Below, piece after piece: positions 7,925-15,889 of a stretch of DNA of 64,000 bases. How positions within the stretch are numbered: the stretch's first letter is position 1; every line of letters starts with the position of its first letter. The notes beneath the pieces were generated by a model. That model was not told where the DNA came from. It searched no databases and worked only from the letters and a program-made list of their open reading frames with translations. The translations under genes were made by a program, and so were the position numbers. The DNA comes from Streptomyces sp. NBC_01803 (GTDB taxonomy: Bacteria > Actinomycetota > Actinomycetes > Streptomycetales > Streptomycetaceae), in the NCBI RefSeq assembly GCF_035917415.1, contig NZ_CP109073.1, positions 744,001-808,000 of the forward strand, given 5' to 3'.

Positions 7925-8995
7925 GTGGAATCGCTGCCGCATGGGGAGTACGCGCCGAGGACGGCGTACCTCAATACCGCCGCGCACGGTCTGCTGCCGG
8001 CCCGAACGACGGCGGCGCTGCGGGAGACCGTCACCCGGATGGGCGACGGCCGGATCGACTCCGTCGCGTACTTCGGTGAGGTGGAGGCGGCGCGGGCCGC
8101 GTTCGCGCGGGTGGCGGGCGTGGCGCCGGAGCGGGTGGCGGTCGGCTCGGCGGTCGCCGTACACACCGCCGTGATCGCCGGATCGCTGCCGCCGGGCTCC
8201 GAAGTGCTGTATCCGCACGATGAGTTCAGCTCGCTGGTGACGCCCTTCACGCAGCGCGCCGGGGTGCGGCTGCGGGCGGTGGAGCTGGACGGGCTGGCCG
8301 ACGCGGTCGGTCCCGGCACGACGCTGGTCGCGGTCTCGGCCGTGCAGTCGCTGGACGGGCGGGTGGCGGATCTGCCGGCGATCCGGGCGGCGGCCCGGCG
8401 CCATGGCGCGCGGACGCTGGTGGACACCACGCAGGCGACCGGCTGGCTCCCGCTGTCGTCCGGTGACTTCGACTTCACGGTGTGCGCGGGATTCAAGTGG
8501 CTGCTGTGCCCGCGCGGCACCTCGTTCCTGACGGTGCCCGAGGACGGCGGCGGGCTCGTTCCGCTGCACGCCGGCTGGATCGCCGCCGCGGACCTGTCGA
8601 ACAGCACCTACGGTCCGGTCGGTGAGCTGGCCCGCGACGCCCGGCGGTTCGACGAGCCGCCCGGCTATCTGCCGTGGGTGGCGGCGGCCCGCTCGCTGAC
8701 GCTGGTCGAGGAGGTGGGCCGGGCGGCGATCGCCGCGCACGACCTGGGGCTGGCCCGCCGTTTCCGGGCCGGGCTGGCGGAGCTGGGGATGGCGGCGGTG
8801 CCGGCGGACTCCCCCATCGTCTCCGCGCCGGGGCTCGGCGACGCGGCGTCCGCGCTGCACGAGGCCGGGATCGTGGTGGCGGCGCGCGGGGGCAACCTGC
8901 GCGCCTCGTTCCACCTCCACAACACCGAGGCCGACGTGGACCGCGCCCTGAACGCGCTCGCGGACGCGGGCCGTCAAGCGCCGCTCGGCACCTGA
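7925..8995 (+). CDS. class V aminotransferase-fold PLP enzyme (cysteine desulfurase-like)
   Basis: A 356-residue PLP protein of the aminotransferase class V fold. TAYLNTAAHGLLP is the typical N-terminus. TTQATGW carries the region that contacts PLP, and VCAGFKWLLCPRG contains the Lys expected to bind it. The C-terminal small domain ends with LRASFHLHNTEADVDRAL. The reaction is unknown; relatives include desulfurases, kynureninases and isopenicillin epimerase-like enzymes, and no desulfurase-type catalytic Cys loop was recognised. GTG 7925 was chosen because GGGGAG lies five bases upstream; ATG 7874 in the same frame would add 17 residues but lacks a clear ribosome site. It is convergent with glyA, 23 bp apart. 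Confidence 0.8.
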   Translation: MESLPHGEYAPRTAYLNTAAHGLLPARTTAALRETVTRMGDGRIDSVAYFGEVEAARAAFARVAGVAPERVAVGSAVAVHTAVIAGSLPPGSEVLYPHDEFSSLVTPFTQRAGVRLRAVELDGLADAVGPGTTLVAVSAVQSLDGRVADLPAIRAAARRHGARTLVDTTQATGWLPLSSGDFDFTVCAGFKWLLCPRGTSFLTVPEDGGGLVPLHAGWIAAADLSNSTYGPVGELARDARRFDEPPGYLPWVAAARSLTLVEEVGRAAIAAHDLGLARRFRAGLAELGMAAVPADSPIVSAPGLGDAASALHEAGIVVAARGGNLRASFHLHNTEADVDRALNALADAGRQAPLGT

Positions 8996-9018
8996 CGGCC
9001 CGGCCGCGGGACCGGGGC

Positions 9019-10470
9019 TCAGCTCAGGTCGACGCCCGGGTAGAGCGGGTGCTCGGCGAGCAGATCGGCGGAGCGCTCCTCGACCCGCTTGGCCACGCCC
9101 TCCTCCAGGACATAGGCCGCCTTGGACGGCTTGCCGCTCTTCGCGGTGCCCGGCTGGGTGCGGGACAGCACGGTGTCGATGAGCTCGGCGACCTCGTCCA
9201 TCTCGGCGGTGCCCAGGCCCCGGGTGGTCAGCGCCGGGGTGCCGATGCGGATGCCGGAGGTGTACCAGGCGCCGTTGGGGTCCTGCGGGATGGCGTTGCG
9301 GTTGGTGACGATGCCCGCGTCCAGCAGGGCGGCCTCGGCCTGGCGGCCGGTGAGGCCGTAGCCGGTGACGTCGATGAGCGCCAGGTGGTTGTCCGTGCCG
9401 CCGGTGACCAGGCGCGCGCCGCGGCGCATCAGGCCCTCGGCCAGCGCCCGCGAGTTGTCCACGATGCGCTGGGCGTAGTCGCGGAACGCGGGCTGCCGGG
9501 CCTCGGCCAGGGCGACGGCCTTGGCCGCCATCACGTGCGGCAGCGGGCCGCCCAGCACCATGGGGCAGCCGCGGTCGACCTGGTCGGCCAGCGAGTCGTC
9601 GCACAGCACCATGCCGCCGCGCGGGCCGCGCAGGGACTTGTGGGTGGTGGTGGTGACGATCTGGGCGTGCGGCACCGGGTCGAAGTCGCCGGTGAGGACC
9701 TTGCCCGCGACCAGACCGGCGAAGTGCGCCATGTCGACCATGAGCGTGGCGCCGACCTCGTCGGCGATCTCCCGCATGATCCGGAAGTTGATCAGCCGCG
9801 GGTACGCCGAGTACCCGGCGATGAGGATGAGCGGCCGGAACTCGCGGGCGGCGGCGCGGACGGCGTCGTAGTCGACCAGGCCGGTCGCCGGGTCGGTGCC
9901 GTAGCTGCGCTGCTCGAACATCTTGCCGGAGATATTGGGCCGGAAGCCGTGGGTGAGGTGACCGCCGGCGTCCAGGGACATGCCCAGCATCCGCTGGTCG
10001 CCCAGGGCGCGGCGGAGCGTCGCCCAGTCCTCCTCGCTGAGCTCGTTGACCTGGCGGACACCGGCCCGCTCCAGGGCCGGGCTCTCCACGCGCTGCGCCA
10101 GGACGGCCCAGAACGCGACGAGGTTGGCGTCGATGCCGGAGTGCGGCTGAACGTAGGCGTGCCGGGCGCCGAACAGCTCGCGGGCGTGCTCGGCGGCGAT
10201 GGATTCGACGGTGTCGACGTTGCGGCAGCCGGCGTAGAAGCGGCGGCCTACGGTGCCTTCGGCATACTTGTCGCTCAGCCAGTTCCCCATGGTCAGCAGG
10301 ACGGCGGGGGACGCGTAGTTCTCACTGGCGATGAGCTTGAGGGACGCGCGCTGGTCCTCGACCTCGGCGGCGATGGCGTCGGCGATGCGCGGCTCGACGG
10401 CGCGGACCACGTCCAAGCCGCTGCGGAAGGCGGTGGATTCGGTGGTGCGCGCGGACGGTTCTGCGGTCAC
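9019..10470 (-). CDS. glyA: serine hydroxymethyltransferase, long isoform
   Basis: A 483-residue SHMT that interconverts serine and glycine with tetrahydrofolate as one-carbon carrier. The PLP Lys278 lies in [15 protein letters not shown]; the [12 protein letters not shown] and SDKYAEG motifs are kept. Compared with the 419-residue SHMT at 59886-61145 it has an insertion of about 45 residues (about 125-165) before DAGGHLTHG and an extended C-terminus. GTG 10470 has AGGAGG upstream. It stands alone here rather than with folate or amino acid genes. Having two SHMTs suggests different uses, one of them the betaine pathway at the right end of the window. Confidence 0.92.
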   Translation of the reverse strand: MTAEPSARTTESTAFRSGLDVVRAVEPRIADAIAAEVEDQRASLKLIASENYASPAVLLTMGNWLSDKYAEGTVGRRFYAGCRNVDTVESIAAEHARELFGARHAYVQPHSGIDANLVAFWAVLAQRVESPALERAGVRQVNELSEEDWATLRRALGDQRMLGMSLDAGGHLTHGFRPNISGKMFEQRSYGTDPATGLVDYDAVRAAAREFRPLILIAGYSAYPRLINFRIMREIADEVGATLMVDMAHFAGLVAGKVLTGDFDPVPHAQIVTTTTHKSLRGPRGGMVLCDDSLADQVDRGCPMVLGGPLPHVMAAKAVALAEARQPAFRDYAQRIVDNSRALAEGLMRRGARLVTGGTDNHLALIDVTGYGLTGRQAEAALLDAGIVTNRNAIPQDPNGAWYTSGIRIGTPALTTRGLGTAEMDEVAELIDTVLSRTQPGTAKSGKPSKAAYVLEEGVAKRVEERSADLLAEHPLYPGVDLS

Positions 10471-10642
10471 TGCGGGGCCTCCTTGACGTGAGTCGCGACA
10501 GCCCAGGCGCACGGCTCCTCATCGCTCGGCGGCGGGCCGCTCCCCGATGGTTGGTCCCATCCCCGACGCGCCAGTCACGGCCCGGTTCGAGCCTAGCATC
10601 GCCGCTCCGGCCGCCGACGCCGCGCGCTCGCGGAACCCCGGA

Positions 10643-10686
10643 GCCTGGGGCACGGTGGAAGGTGCGAAATCCACCGTGCCCCAGGC
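10643..10686. promoter_or_regulatory. 17-bp perfect inverted repeat (hairpin) in the dodecin leader
   Basis: GCCTGGGGCACGGTGGA (10643-10659) and TCCACCGTGCCCCAGGC (10670-10686) are exact complements with a 10-base loop. It lies between the divergent glyA and dodecin genes and ends 5 bases before the dodecin ribosome site (GGGAGG, 10692-10697). Divergent genes need no terminator here, so a leader control element or an operator is more likely. Confidence 0.7.
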
Positions 10687-10702
10687 CCATCGGGAGGCCA
10701 GC

Positions 10703-10924
10703 ATGAGCGACCACATCTACCGGGTGACCGAGATCGTCGGCTCCTCGCACGAGGGGATCGACGCCGCGATCCGTAACGCGATCGGCCGGGCGTCACAGAC
10801 CCTGCGCCAACTCGACTGGTTCGAGGTGACCCAGATCCGCGGCCACATATCCGACGGCTCGGTCGAGCACTACCAGGTGGGGCTGAAGGTCGGCTTCCGC
10901 CTGGAGGACGGTGACGCCGACTGA
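10703..10924 (+). CDS. dodecin, flavin-binding protein
   Basis: A 73-residue protein (SDHIYRVTEIVGSS... LDWFEVTQIRGHI... YQVGLKVGFRLE) with the beta-alpha-beta-beta layout and the conserved Trp-Phe-Glu of dodecins. Dodecins form hollow dodecamers that store FMN/FAD or lumichrome and limit flavin photochemistry. ATG 10703 follows GGGAGG by five bases. It is a single gene, convergent with the crotonase gene 10 bp away. The large hairpin directly in front of its ribosome site is unusual and may set its expression. Confidence 0.9.
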   Translation: MSDHIYRVTEIVGSSHEGIDAAIRNAIGRASQTLRQLDWFEVTQIRGHISDGSVEHYQVGLKVGFRLEDGDAD

Positions 10925-10934
10925 GCCGCCGCCG

Positions 10935-11708
10935 TCACGGCACCACGCCCCGCGCGTAGTGGCGGGCCGCCAGCACGGAGGCCAGCAGATCGCCCTCCAG
11001 CAGCGTCGCGTCCGCGAACCGGGAGGCGCCGGCGTGGGCGTTGAGCGCCGCCTTGGTGGTGCGCAGCGCGCCCGGGGCCCGGCGGACCAGCGGCCGGATC
11101 CAGCCGGCGACGACGGCGTCGACCTCGTCCGGCGGCGCTGTCCGGTGCAGGACGGTCAACTCCCGCGCCGTCTCGGCGTCGAAGCTGTCCCCGGTGAGGA
11201 TCAGCTCCCTGATCCGCGCGGCGCCCACCTCGTGGACCAGCCGGGGCAGCGCGCCGCCCCAGGCCACGGGGAGGCCGAGCGCCAGCTCCGGCATGCGGAA
11301 GCGGCAGTCGTCCGCCCCGACCCGCAGGTCGCAGAAGATGGCGAACGCGACTCCCGCCCCGATCACCCGGCCGTGCACCCGGGCGATGGTGACGACGCTG
11401 CTCATGGCGAGGCCGTCGCAGACCTGGCGCGCCTTGACGCCCAGGTTCTGGATGAGCGCGCCGGAAGGGTCCTCGGCGATGAGCCGGTCGAACTCGTGCC
11501 GGTCCGCGCCGAGACAGAAGTCGTCACCGGCGCCGGAGAGCGTCAGCACCCGGATGCCCGGCTCCGTGCGCACGGCGGCGAGCACGGAGATCAGCTCGTC
11601 CAGGAGCGGCTCGGTGACGATGTTCCCGTTCTCCGGGGTGTTGAGGCGCACGTGCAGCACGTGGTCGTCGCGGCGCACGTCGAGTAGGGGCTTGATGTTG
11701 TCGAACAT
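10935..11708 (-). CDS. enoyl-CoA hydratase/isomerase family protein
   Basis: A 257-residue crotonase-fold protein. GAGDDFCLGADRHEF and RVHGRVIGAGVAFAIFCDLRV match the two oxyanion-hole segments. The Glu expected in GGG(Y)E-type hydratases is not obvious at GAGVAFAI, so it may be an isomerase, hydrolase or other crotonase. ATG 11708 lies 19 bp after the stop of the P450 gene, so it is probably the last gene of the conservon operon, although an AT-rich spacer upstream of that P450 may give the last two genes their own promoter. A crotonase next to conservon P450s hints at work on a CoA- or carrier-bound acyl substrate. Confidence 0.82.
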   Translation of the reverse strand: MFDNIKPLLDVRRDDHVLHVRLNTPENGNIVTEPLLDELISVLAAVRTEPGIRVLTLSGAGDDFCLGADRHEFDRLIAEDPSGALIQNLGVKARQVCDGLAMSSVVTIARVHGRVIGAGVAFAIFCDLRVGADDCRFRMPELALGLPVAWGGALPRLVHEVGAARIRELILTGDSFDAETARELTVLHRTAPPDEVDAVVAGWIRPLVRRAPGALRTTKAALNAHAGASRFADATLLEGDLLASVLAARHYARGVVP

Positions 11709-11727
11709 CTGTCCTCGTTCCGAGCCG

Positions 11728-13077
11728 TCAGTGGTCCATGACGTGCAGGGCGGTGAGGCGGCGGAACGCCACCCGGGGCTCCCATAGCGGTGGCGAGCTG
11801 ACGCGGAGGGTCGGGAACCGCCGGACGAGGGCCTCCAGCAGCACGTGCGCCTGCAGCCGGGCCAGCCCGGCGCCGATGCAGTAGTGGATGCCGCCGCCGA
11901 AGGCGAGGTGCGACAGGTGGCCGGCCGGGCGCCTGATGTCGAAGGTCTCGGCGTCCGGGGTGCGGGCCGGGTCGTGGTTCGCGGAGGCGATCACGGTGTG
12001 CACGAGCTGGTCCTTGGCGATGGGCACCCCGGCCAGGACCGTGTCCTCGGCGGCGGCCCGGGTGGTGATGTGCACCGGGGCGTCGTAGCGCATGACCTCC
12101 TCCACAGCGGCGGGGATCTCCTGCGGGTTGGCGCGCAGCCAGTTGAGCTGGTCGGGGTGCTGGTCGAGCGTCCACACCATGCCGGACAGCAGCGTGGACG
12201 TGGTCTCCAGGGCGGCGATGACCAGGAACATCGTCAGGAGGTAGACGGCCTCGTTCGCGGCCTCCTGGTCACCGTGCTCCAACTCGTCCCAGGTGCGCAG
12301 CCAGCCGGAGACCACGTCGTCCCCGGGGTTCTCGCGGCGGTCGCGGACCAGTGCGCCGAAGTAGTCGCGCAGGCCCTCGGTGGCGGTGTTGGCCAGCGCC
12401 AGCTGGCTCGCGGAGGGAAGCAACTCCTGTGCGTACGCCTGGTGATGGGTGAGTCGGCGCAGTAACGGGTAGTCCGCGCGCGGCAGGCCGAGCCACAGGC
12501 CCATCGCGGAGACCGGGAGCTCCTCGGCGACGAGGGCGGCGAAATCGGCCTCGCCGCCACGCAGTCGCTGGGCCAGACCGTCGAGGATCTCGTCGACGGA
12601 CCGGGTGACCGGGTCGCGGAGCCGACCGAGCGTCCGCCGGTCGAAGATGTTCCCGACGGACCTGCGGAACCGCGTGTGGTGCGGTGGATTGAGTCCCTGG
12701 AGGGCCCGGCCGAGCTCACGCGAAGCGGGCGCCGCCCAGCGATTTCCCTCGCCCTGCCGCGCCCGCCATTCGCCGTCCAGGGCCACCCAGGATTTACTGC
12801 GAAGCACCTGATCGCACACATTGTAGGTGGTGAGGAGAAACGCTCCCCAGGGCGCCGGGACGACATCGCCCATTTCTCGGAGTTCCGCGTATATCGGGTA
12901 GGGATTCGACTGTCCTCGCGACGCGCGTAGACGCGAGATCCGGGAGACAACTGAGCGTGGATTGATTGCTGTGTCAGCAGCAGCGGATTCCACGAATAAC
13001 CCCTTCATGCTCACTAGGTCGGCCCGTATGAATTCACGCCAGTCACCGAAATAATCCAGCCACTGGCGTGAATCCAT
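11728..13077 (-). CDS. cytochrome P450 with canonical motifs (CYP154-like, conservon-associated)
   Basis: A 449-residue soluble bacterial P450. The I-helix reads VIAALETTSTL, the K-helix ExxR is EEVMR, and the haem ligand is Cys400 in AFGGGIHYCIGAGLARL. It needs ferredoxin and ferredoxin reductase from elsewhere. In S. coelicolor, conservons are commonly followed by a CYP154/CYP157 pair; this gene fits the canonical partner and follows the ExxR-less P450 after a 67-bp AT-rich spacer. The ATG at 13077 has no clear ribosome site; ATG 13008 is an alternative that still leaves the whole fold. The 5' end (about 12880-13077) is less GC-rich than the rest. Confidence 0.88.
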   Translation of the reverse strand: MDSRQWLDYFGDWREFIRADLVSMKGLFVESAAADTAINPRSVVSRISRLRASRGQSNPYPIYAELREMGDVVPAPWGAFLLTTYNVCDQVLRSKSWVALDGEWRARQGEGNRWAAPASRELGRALQGLNPPHHTRFRRSVGNIFDRRTLGRLRDPVTRSVDEILDGLAQRLRGGEADFAALVAEELPVSAMGLWLGLPRADYPLLRRLTHHQAYAQELLPSASQLALANTATEGLRDYFGALVRDRRENPGDDVVSGWLRTWDELEHGDQEAANEAVYLLTMFLVIAALETTSTLLSGMVWTLDQHPDQLNWLRANPQEIPAAVEEVMRYDAPVHITTRAAAEDTVLAGVPIAKDQLVHTVIASANHDPARTPDAETFDIRRPAGHLSHLAFGGGIHYCIGAGLARLQAHVLLEALVRRFPTLRVSSPPLWEPRVAFRRLTALHVMDH

Positions 13078-13144
13078 ATACCACTACCCGTATACCTAAA
13101 TATTCATACATATACCTTACACATATGCCAAGTTGTTATCTTAG
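13078..13144 (-). promoter_or_regulatory. AT-rich spacer between the two P450 genes, probable internal promoter
   Basis: This 67-bp spacer is strikingly AT-rich against a GC-rich background. It holds TATACC at 13091 and 13111, and a third copy (13077-13082) overlaps the P450 start; on the coding strand these read GGTATA. It may be a promoter for the downstream P450 and crotonase genes or a transcription pause region. No clear hairpin is seen. Confidence 0.4.
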
Positions 13145-14539
13145 TCACACCCGCCACCAGGTGAGGAACGAGCTCCACCAGGTGCCCTTCTCCGGCCCGG
13201 CCTGCGGCGCGGCCTGCGAGGCGGACGACGAGGAGGGGAGCGCGGGCTTCGGAGGGAGCCGGACCGGCGTGAACCGGGCGGGCAGCGAGGCCAGGGCCCG
13301 GTGGAACGGTCCGGGCCGCCAGACCAGACTGTCGACGGGGACGGCCAGTTCGATGTCGGGGAGCTGGTTGAGCAGCTTCTCGATGGCGACCACGGCGATG
13401 AGCTGGGCGGGGTCCTTGGCGGGGCACGCGTGCGGCCCGGCGCTCCAGCCGAGGTGGGCGCGCTTGCTGAGTGTGTGCCGTGAGGACGGCAGCGCGGGGT
13501 CGGTGTTGGCCGCGGCGAAGCTGATGAGGACCAGCTCGCCGGCCTCCAGCGGGACGCCGAACAACTCGGTGTCCTGGACCGGGTAGTGCGGCGCGTAGTT
13601 GGCCATCGGCGGGGCGTCCCAGAGCACTTCGTCGAGGGCGTCCTCGACCAGCAGGGAGCCACCGTACCGGCCGCCGGAGAACCGCTCGTCCGACAGCACC
13701 AGGCGCAGGCCGTTGGCGATGAGGTTGCGCTGCGGCTCGGTGCCCGCGGCGATCAGCATCACCAGCTGATGGATCATCTCCTCGTCCGTCAGCTTGGCCG
13801 AGTGCTGCATCAGCCAGGAGGTGATGTCCTCGCCGGGCTGGGCGCGCTTGAGCGCGACCAGCTCCACCAGGGCCTGGGTCAGCTCCTTGTTGGCGTTCTC
13901 CGCGTCGACGTCGGCGTCGAAGATGCCGGAGGTGCCGTAGATCAGCCGGTCGCCGATCTCCGGCGGGCAGCCGAAGATCTCGTTGAAGACCAGCAGCGGC
14001 AGCATCTTGGCGTAGTCGTTGAGCAGGTCCACCGAGCCGCGATGGGCGAACTGGCCCACGAGATAGCCGGAGACACGCTCGATGTGGCGGCTCAGCCGGT
14101 GGGAGTCGACGCGGGCGAGGCTGTCCGTGACCGCCTGCCGCAGCCGCATGTGCTCGGCGCCGTCGGTGAACAGGCAGTTCGGCCGGTAACCCAGCATGGG
14201 CACGACCGAGCTGTCCTCGGCGACCCGGCCCTCGGCGAAGTCACGCCAGCGCCGGGCGTCCTTCGAGTACCGCTCGGGGTTCTGCAGGACGTGCAAGGCG
14301 GCGGTGTAGTCCGTGACGAGCATGGCCGACACGCCCGGGGACAGCTCTACCGGGGCGGCCGGGCCGAACTGCCGCAGGTAGTCGTAGTACGACGCGGGGC
14401 TCGCCGCGAACTCGGGTCCGTAGAGCGGGACGGGCGCCTCAGCCTCCTGGGCGTCCTGGGCGTCGTGCTCGCCGGCGTTGTGGGCGTCGTGGGCGGGGCA
14501 TCCGGGTGGCGGTGAGACGAAGTCCGGATGAGAGTTCAT
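13145..14539 (-). CDS. atypical cytochrome P450 lacking ExxR (CYP157-like, conservon-associated)
   Basis: A 464-residue P450-fold protein. The haem Cys372 is present in GWSAGPHACPAKDP, but the usual Phe is Trp and the Gly after the Cys is not kept. The K-helix ExxR is replaced by EVLW (Glu304-Trp307). The I-helix region reads LIAAGTEPQRN. Loss of ExxR is a known property of the CYP157 family found in Streptomyces conservons. The C-terminus has a Ser/Pro-rich tail ending with a Trp-rich segment (TWWSSFLTWW). ATG 14539 has AGGAG, and the gene starts 9 bp after the GTPase stop, so it is cotranscribed with it. Substrate is unknown. Confidence 0.88.
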   Translation of the reverse strand: MNSHPDFVSPPPGCPAHDAHNAGEHDAQDAQEAEAPVPLYGPEFAASPASYYDYLRQFGPAAPVELSPGVSAMLVTDYTAALHVLQNPERYSKDARRWRDFAEGRVAEDSSVVPMLGYRPNCLFTDGAEHMRLRQAVTDSLARVDSHRLSRHIERVSGYLVGQFAHRGSVDLLNDYAKMLPLLVFNEIFGCPPEIGDRLIYGTSGIFDADVDAENANKELTQALVELVALKRAQPGEDITSWLMQHSAKLTDEEMIHQLVMLIAAGTEPQRNLIANGLRLVLSDERFSGGRYGGSLLVEDALDEVLWDAPPMANYAPHYPVQDTELFGVPLEAGELVLISFAAANTDPALPSSRHTLSKRAHLGWSAGPHACPAKDPAQLIAVVAIEKLLNQLPDIELAVPVDSLVWRPGPFHRALASLPARFTPVRLPPKPALPSSSSASQAAPQAGPEKGTWWSSFLTWWRV

Positions 14540-14548
14540 GTTGTTCTC

Positions 14549-15139
14549 CTATCGGGTGCGGCTCTGCAAATAGCGGACAAGAGCCATGAGCGCGTTCGCC
14601 GATGACCTCTCGTCACGCGCGTCGCAGGTGACGATGGGAGTGTCGGGAAGCAGATCCAGTGCCTCTCGCAACTCCTCGTCGGCGCGGCTCGGCGTGCCGT
14701 CGAACCGGTTGACGGCGATCGCATAGGGAATCCCGTACTTCTCCACCAGATCCATCACAGCGAAGGATTCCTTGAGCCGTTGGGGGTCGACCAGAATCAG
14801 CGCGCCGAGGGCGCCCCGGGTCATGTCTTCCCACACCTGAACGAAACGCTGCTGGCCCGGCGTTCCGAAGAGATAAAGGACGAGCCTTTCGTTGAGCGTG
14901 AGCCGACCGAAGTCCATGGCGACCGTGGTCGTCGTCTTGCCCTTGACCCCCCTCAGATCGTCGACGCTCGCCCCGGCCTGCGTCATCGTTTCCTCGGTGC
15001 GCAATGGGGGGATTTCGGACAACGTCCCGATAAACGTCGTCTTACCGACAGCGAAATGCCCGACGACAAGGATCTTCGCGGCGATCTGCACTTTGTCCGG
15101 CAGATGCACGGTGTCACCCAAAACGCGCCTGGAGTCCAT
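14549..15139 (-). CDS. conservon GTP-binding protein CvnD
   Basis: A 196-residue Ras-like small GTPase of the conservon D class. The P-loop is GHFAVGKTT, the G3 segment FGTPGQQRF has Thr-Pro-Gly in place of the usual DxxG, and NRFD stands for NKxD. It lacks a lipidation Cys. With CvnA, B and C it forms a membrane-associated signalling module resembling a eukaryotic G-protein system. The ATG at 15139 lies 26 bp inside cvnC and is preceded by AGGAGGTG, so the overlap is real. Conservons affect development and antibiotic production in Streptomyces. Confidence 0.93.
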   Translation of the reverse strand: MDSRRVLGDTVHLPDKVQIAAKILVVGHFAVGKTTFIGTLSEIPPLRTEETMTQAGASVDDLRGVKGKTTTTVAMDFGRLTLNERLVLYLFGTPGQQRFVQVWEDMTRGALGALILVDPQRLKESFAVMDLVEKYGIPYAIAVNRFDGTPSRADEELREALDLLPDTPIVTCDARDERSSANALMALVRYLQSRTR

Positions 15140-15491
15140 CCAGCACCTCCTGAAGAACCTTGATATCAGCGAGTTGAGCCGGAGGTACCGGGGTACGGGT
15201 CAGGATGTAGCCGTCCTCAGCGAGATCGGAGAGCAGGACCTTGACGATGCCGATGGGCAGGCGCAGATGACCCGCTATTTCGGCGACCGAAAGATAGCCC
15301 CCCTGGCACAGCGCGACGAGGCTGCGTTTCTCCGGGTCGAGCCGGTCGGTCCGCTTGTCCGCGGCGGACGCCGTGACCAGAGTGATCAGGTCGAACCGGT
15401 CGCGGTCGGGCAGCCCGCGGCCGTTGGTGATGACATAAGGCCGTACTAATTCCACGGACTCGGTCCCAAGCTCGTCATCCGGTGCTGTCAT
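15114..15491 (-). CDS. conservon DUF742 protein CvnC
   Basis: A 125-residue DUF742 protein: VRPYVITNGRG near the N-terminus, then a winged-helix-like part (LCQGGYLSVAEIAGHLRLPIGIVKVLLSDLAEDGY). It links CvnB to CvnD in the conservon complex; a DNA-binding function has not been shown to my knowledge. ATG 15491 overlaps the cvnB stop by 4 bp, and its own 3' end overlaps cvnD by 26 bp, the longest overlap in the operon. Confidence 0.93.
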   Translation of the reverse strand: MTAPDDELGTESVELVRPYVITNGRGLPDRDRFDLITLVTASAADKRTDRLDPEKRSLVALCQGGYLSVAEIAGHLRLPIGIVKVLLSDLAEDGYILTRTPVPPAQLADIKVLQEVLDGLQARFG

Positions 15492-15889
15492 GCTTGAATA
15501 CCAGTATTCTCGCGGGGCGGGGTGGTCAGTGCTTTGCCGAGCTGTGCGACGAGTTGCTGCATACGGAAAGTGATATCGGCCATGTCGACGTGGGGTGAGG
15601 CCGAGACCGCCAGGTACGCCCCTTCACCGGCGGAGATCAGGAACACCCACCCCCCGTCGAACTCGACCACGGTCTGGCGCCACTTCATCGAGGCACCACC
15701 GGCGAAACCGCCCAGGGTCCGGCTCAGCGACTGCATGCCGCTCATCGCCGCGGCCACGGTGTCCGCCTCGTCCTTGTCGACGTCGTTGGAGCGGGCCATG
15801 AGCAGACCATCGGCCGAGACCAGGATGGCGTGGCGCGCCTCCGGGACTTCGAGAGCGCTCTCCAGCATCCAGGACAGTTCGGTGTTCAC
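15488..15889 (-). CDS. conservon roadblock/LC7 protein CvnB
   Basis: A 133-residue roadblock/LC7 domain protein (LSWMLESALEVPEARHAILVSADGLLMARS; GWVFLISAGEGAYLAVSAS). Such proteins dimerise and regulate small GTPases, here CvnD. The GTG start at 15889 overlaps the cvnA stop by 4 bp (GTGA) and its stop overlaps the cvnC start by 4 bp, so translation is coupled along the operon. Confidence 0.93.
   Translation of the reverse strand: MNTELSWMLESALEVPEARHAILVSADGLLMARSNDVDKDEADTVAAAMSGMQSLSRTLGGFAGGASMKWRQTVVEFDGGWVFLISAGEGAYLAVSASPHVDMADITFRMQQLVAQLGKALTTPPRENTGIQA

Noticed and set aside
8997..9018. Hairpin between the aminotransferase gene and glyA as terminator
   Set aside because: Only about 5 bp of clean pairing (CCCGG/CCGGG); too weak to list in such GC-rich DNA.
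10643..10686. Hairpin as a transcription terminator
   Set aside because: The genes on both sides diverge from it, so no transcript should need to end there.
10471..10702. Glycine or tetrahydrofolate riboswitch upstream of the long glyA
   Set aside because: I looked for paired aptamer-like stems on the minus strand and saw none I could recognise; the big stem at 10643-10686 lies next to the divergent dodecin gene instead.
11728..14539. P450 pair as part of an antibiotic biosynthesis cluster
   Set aside because: No PKS, NRPS, terpene or other core gene is present; the P450s directly follow a conservon, their usual place in Streptomyces.
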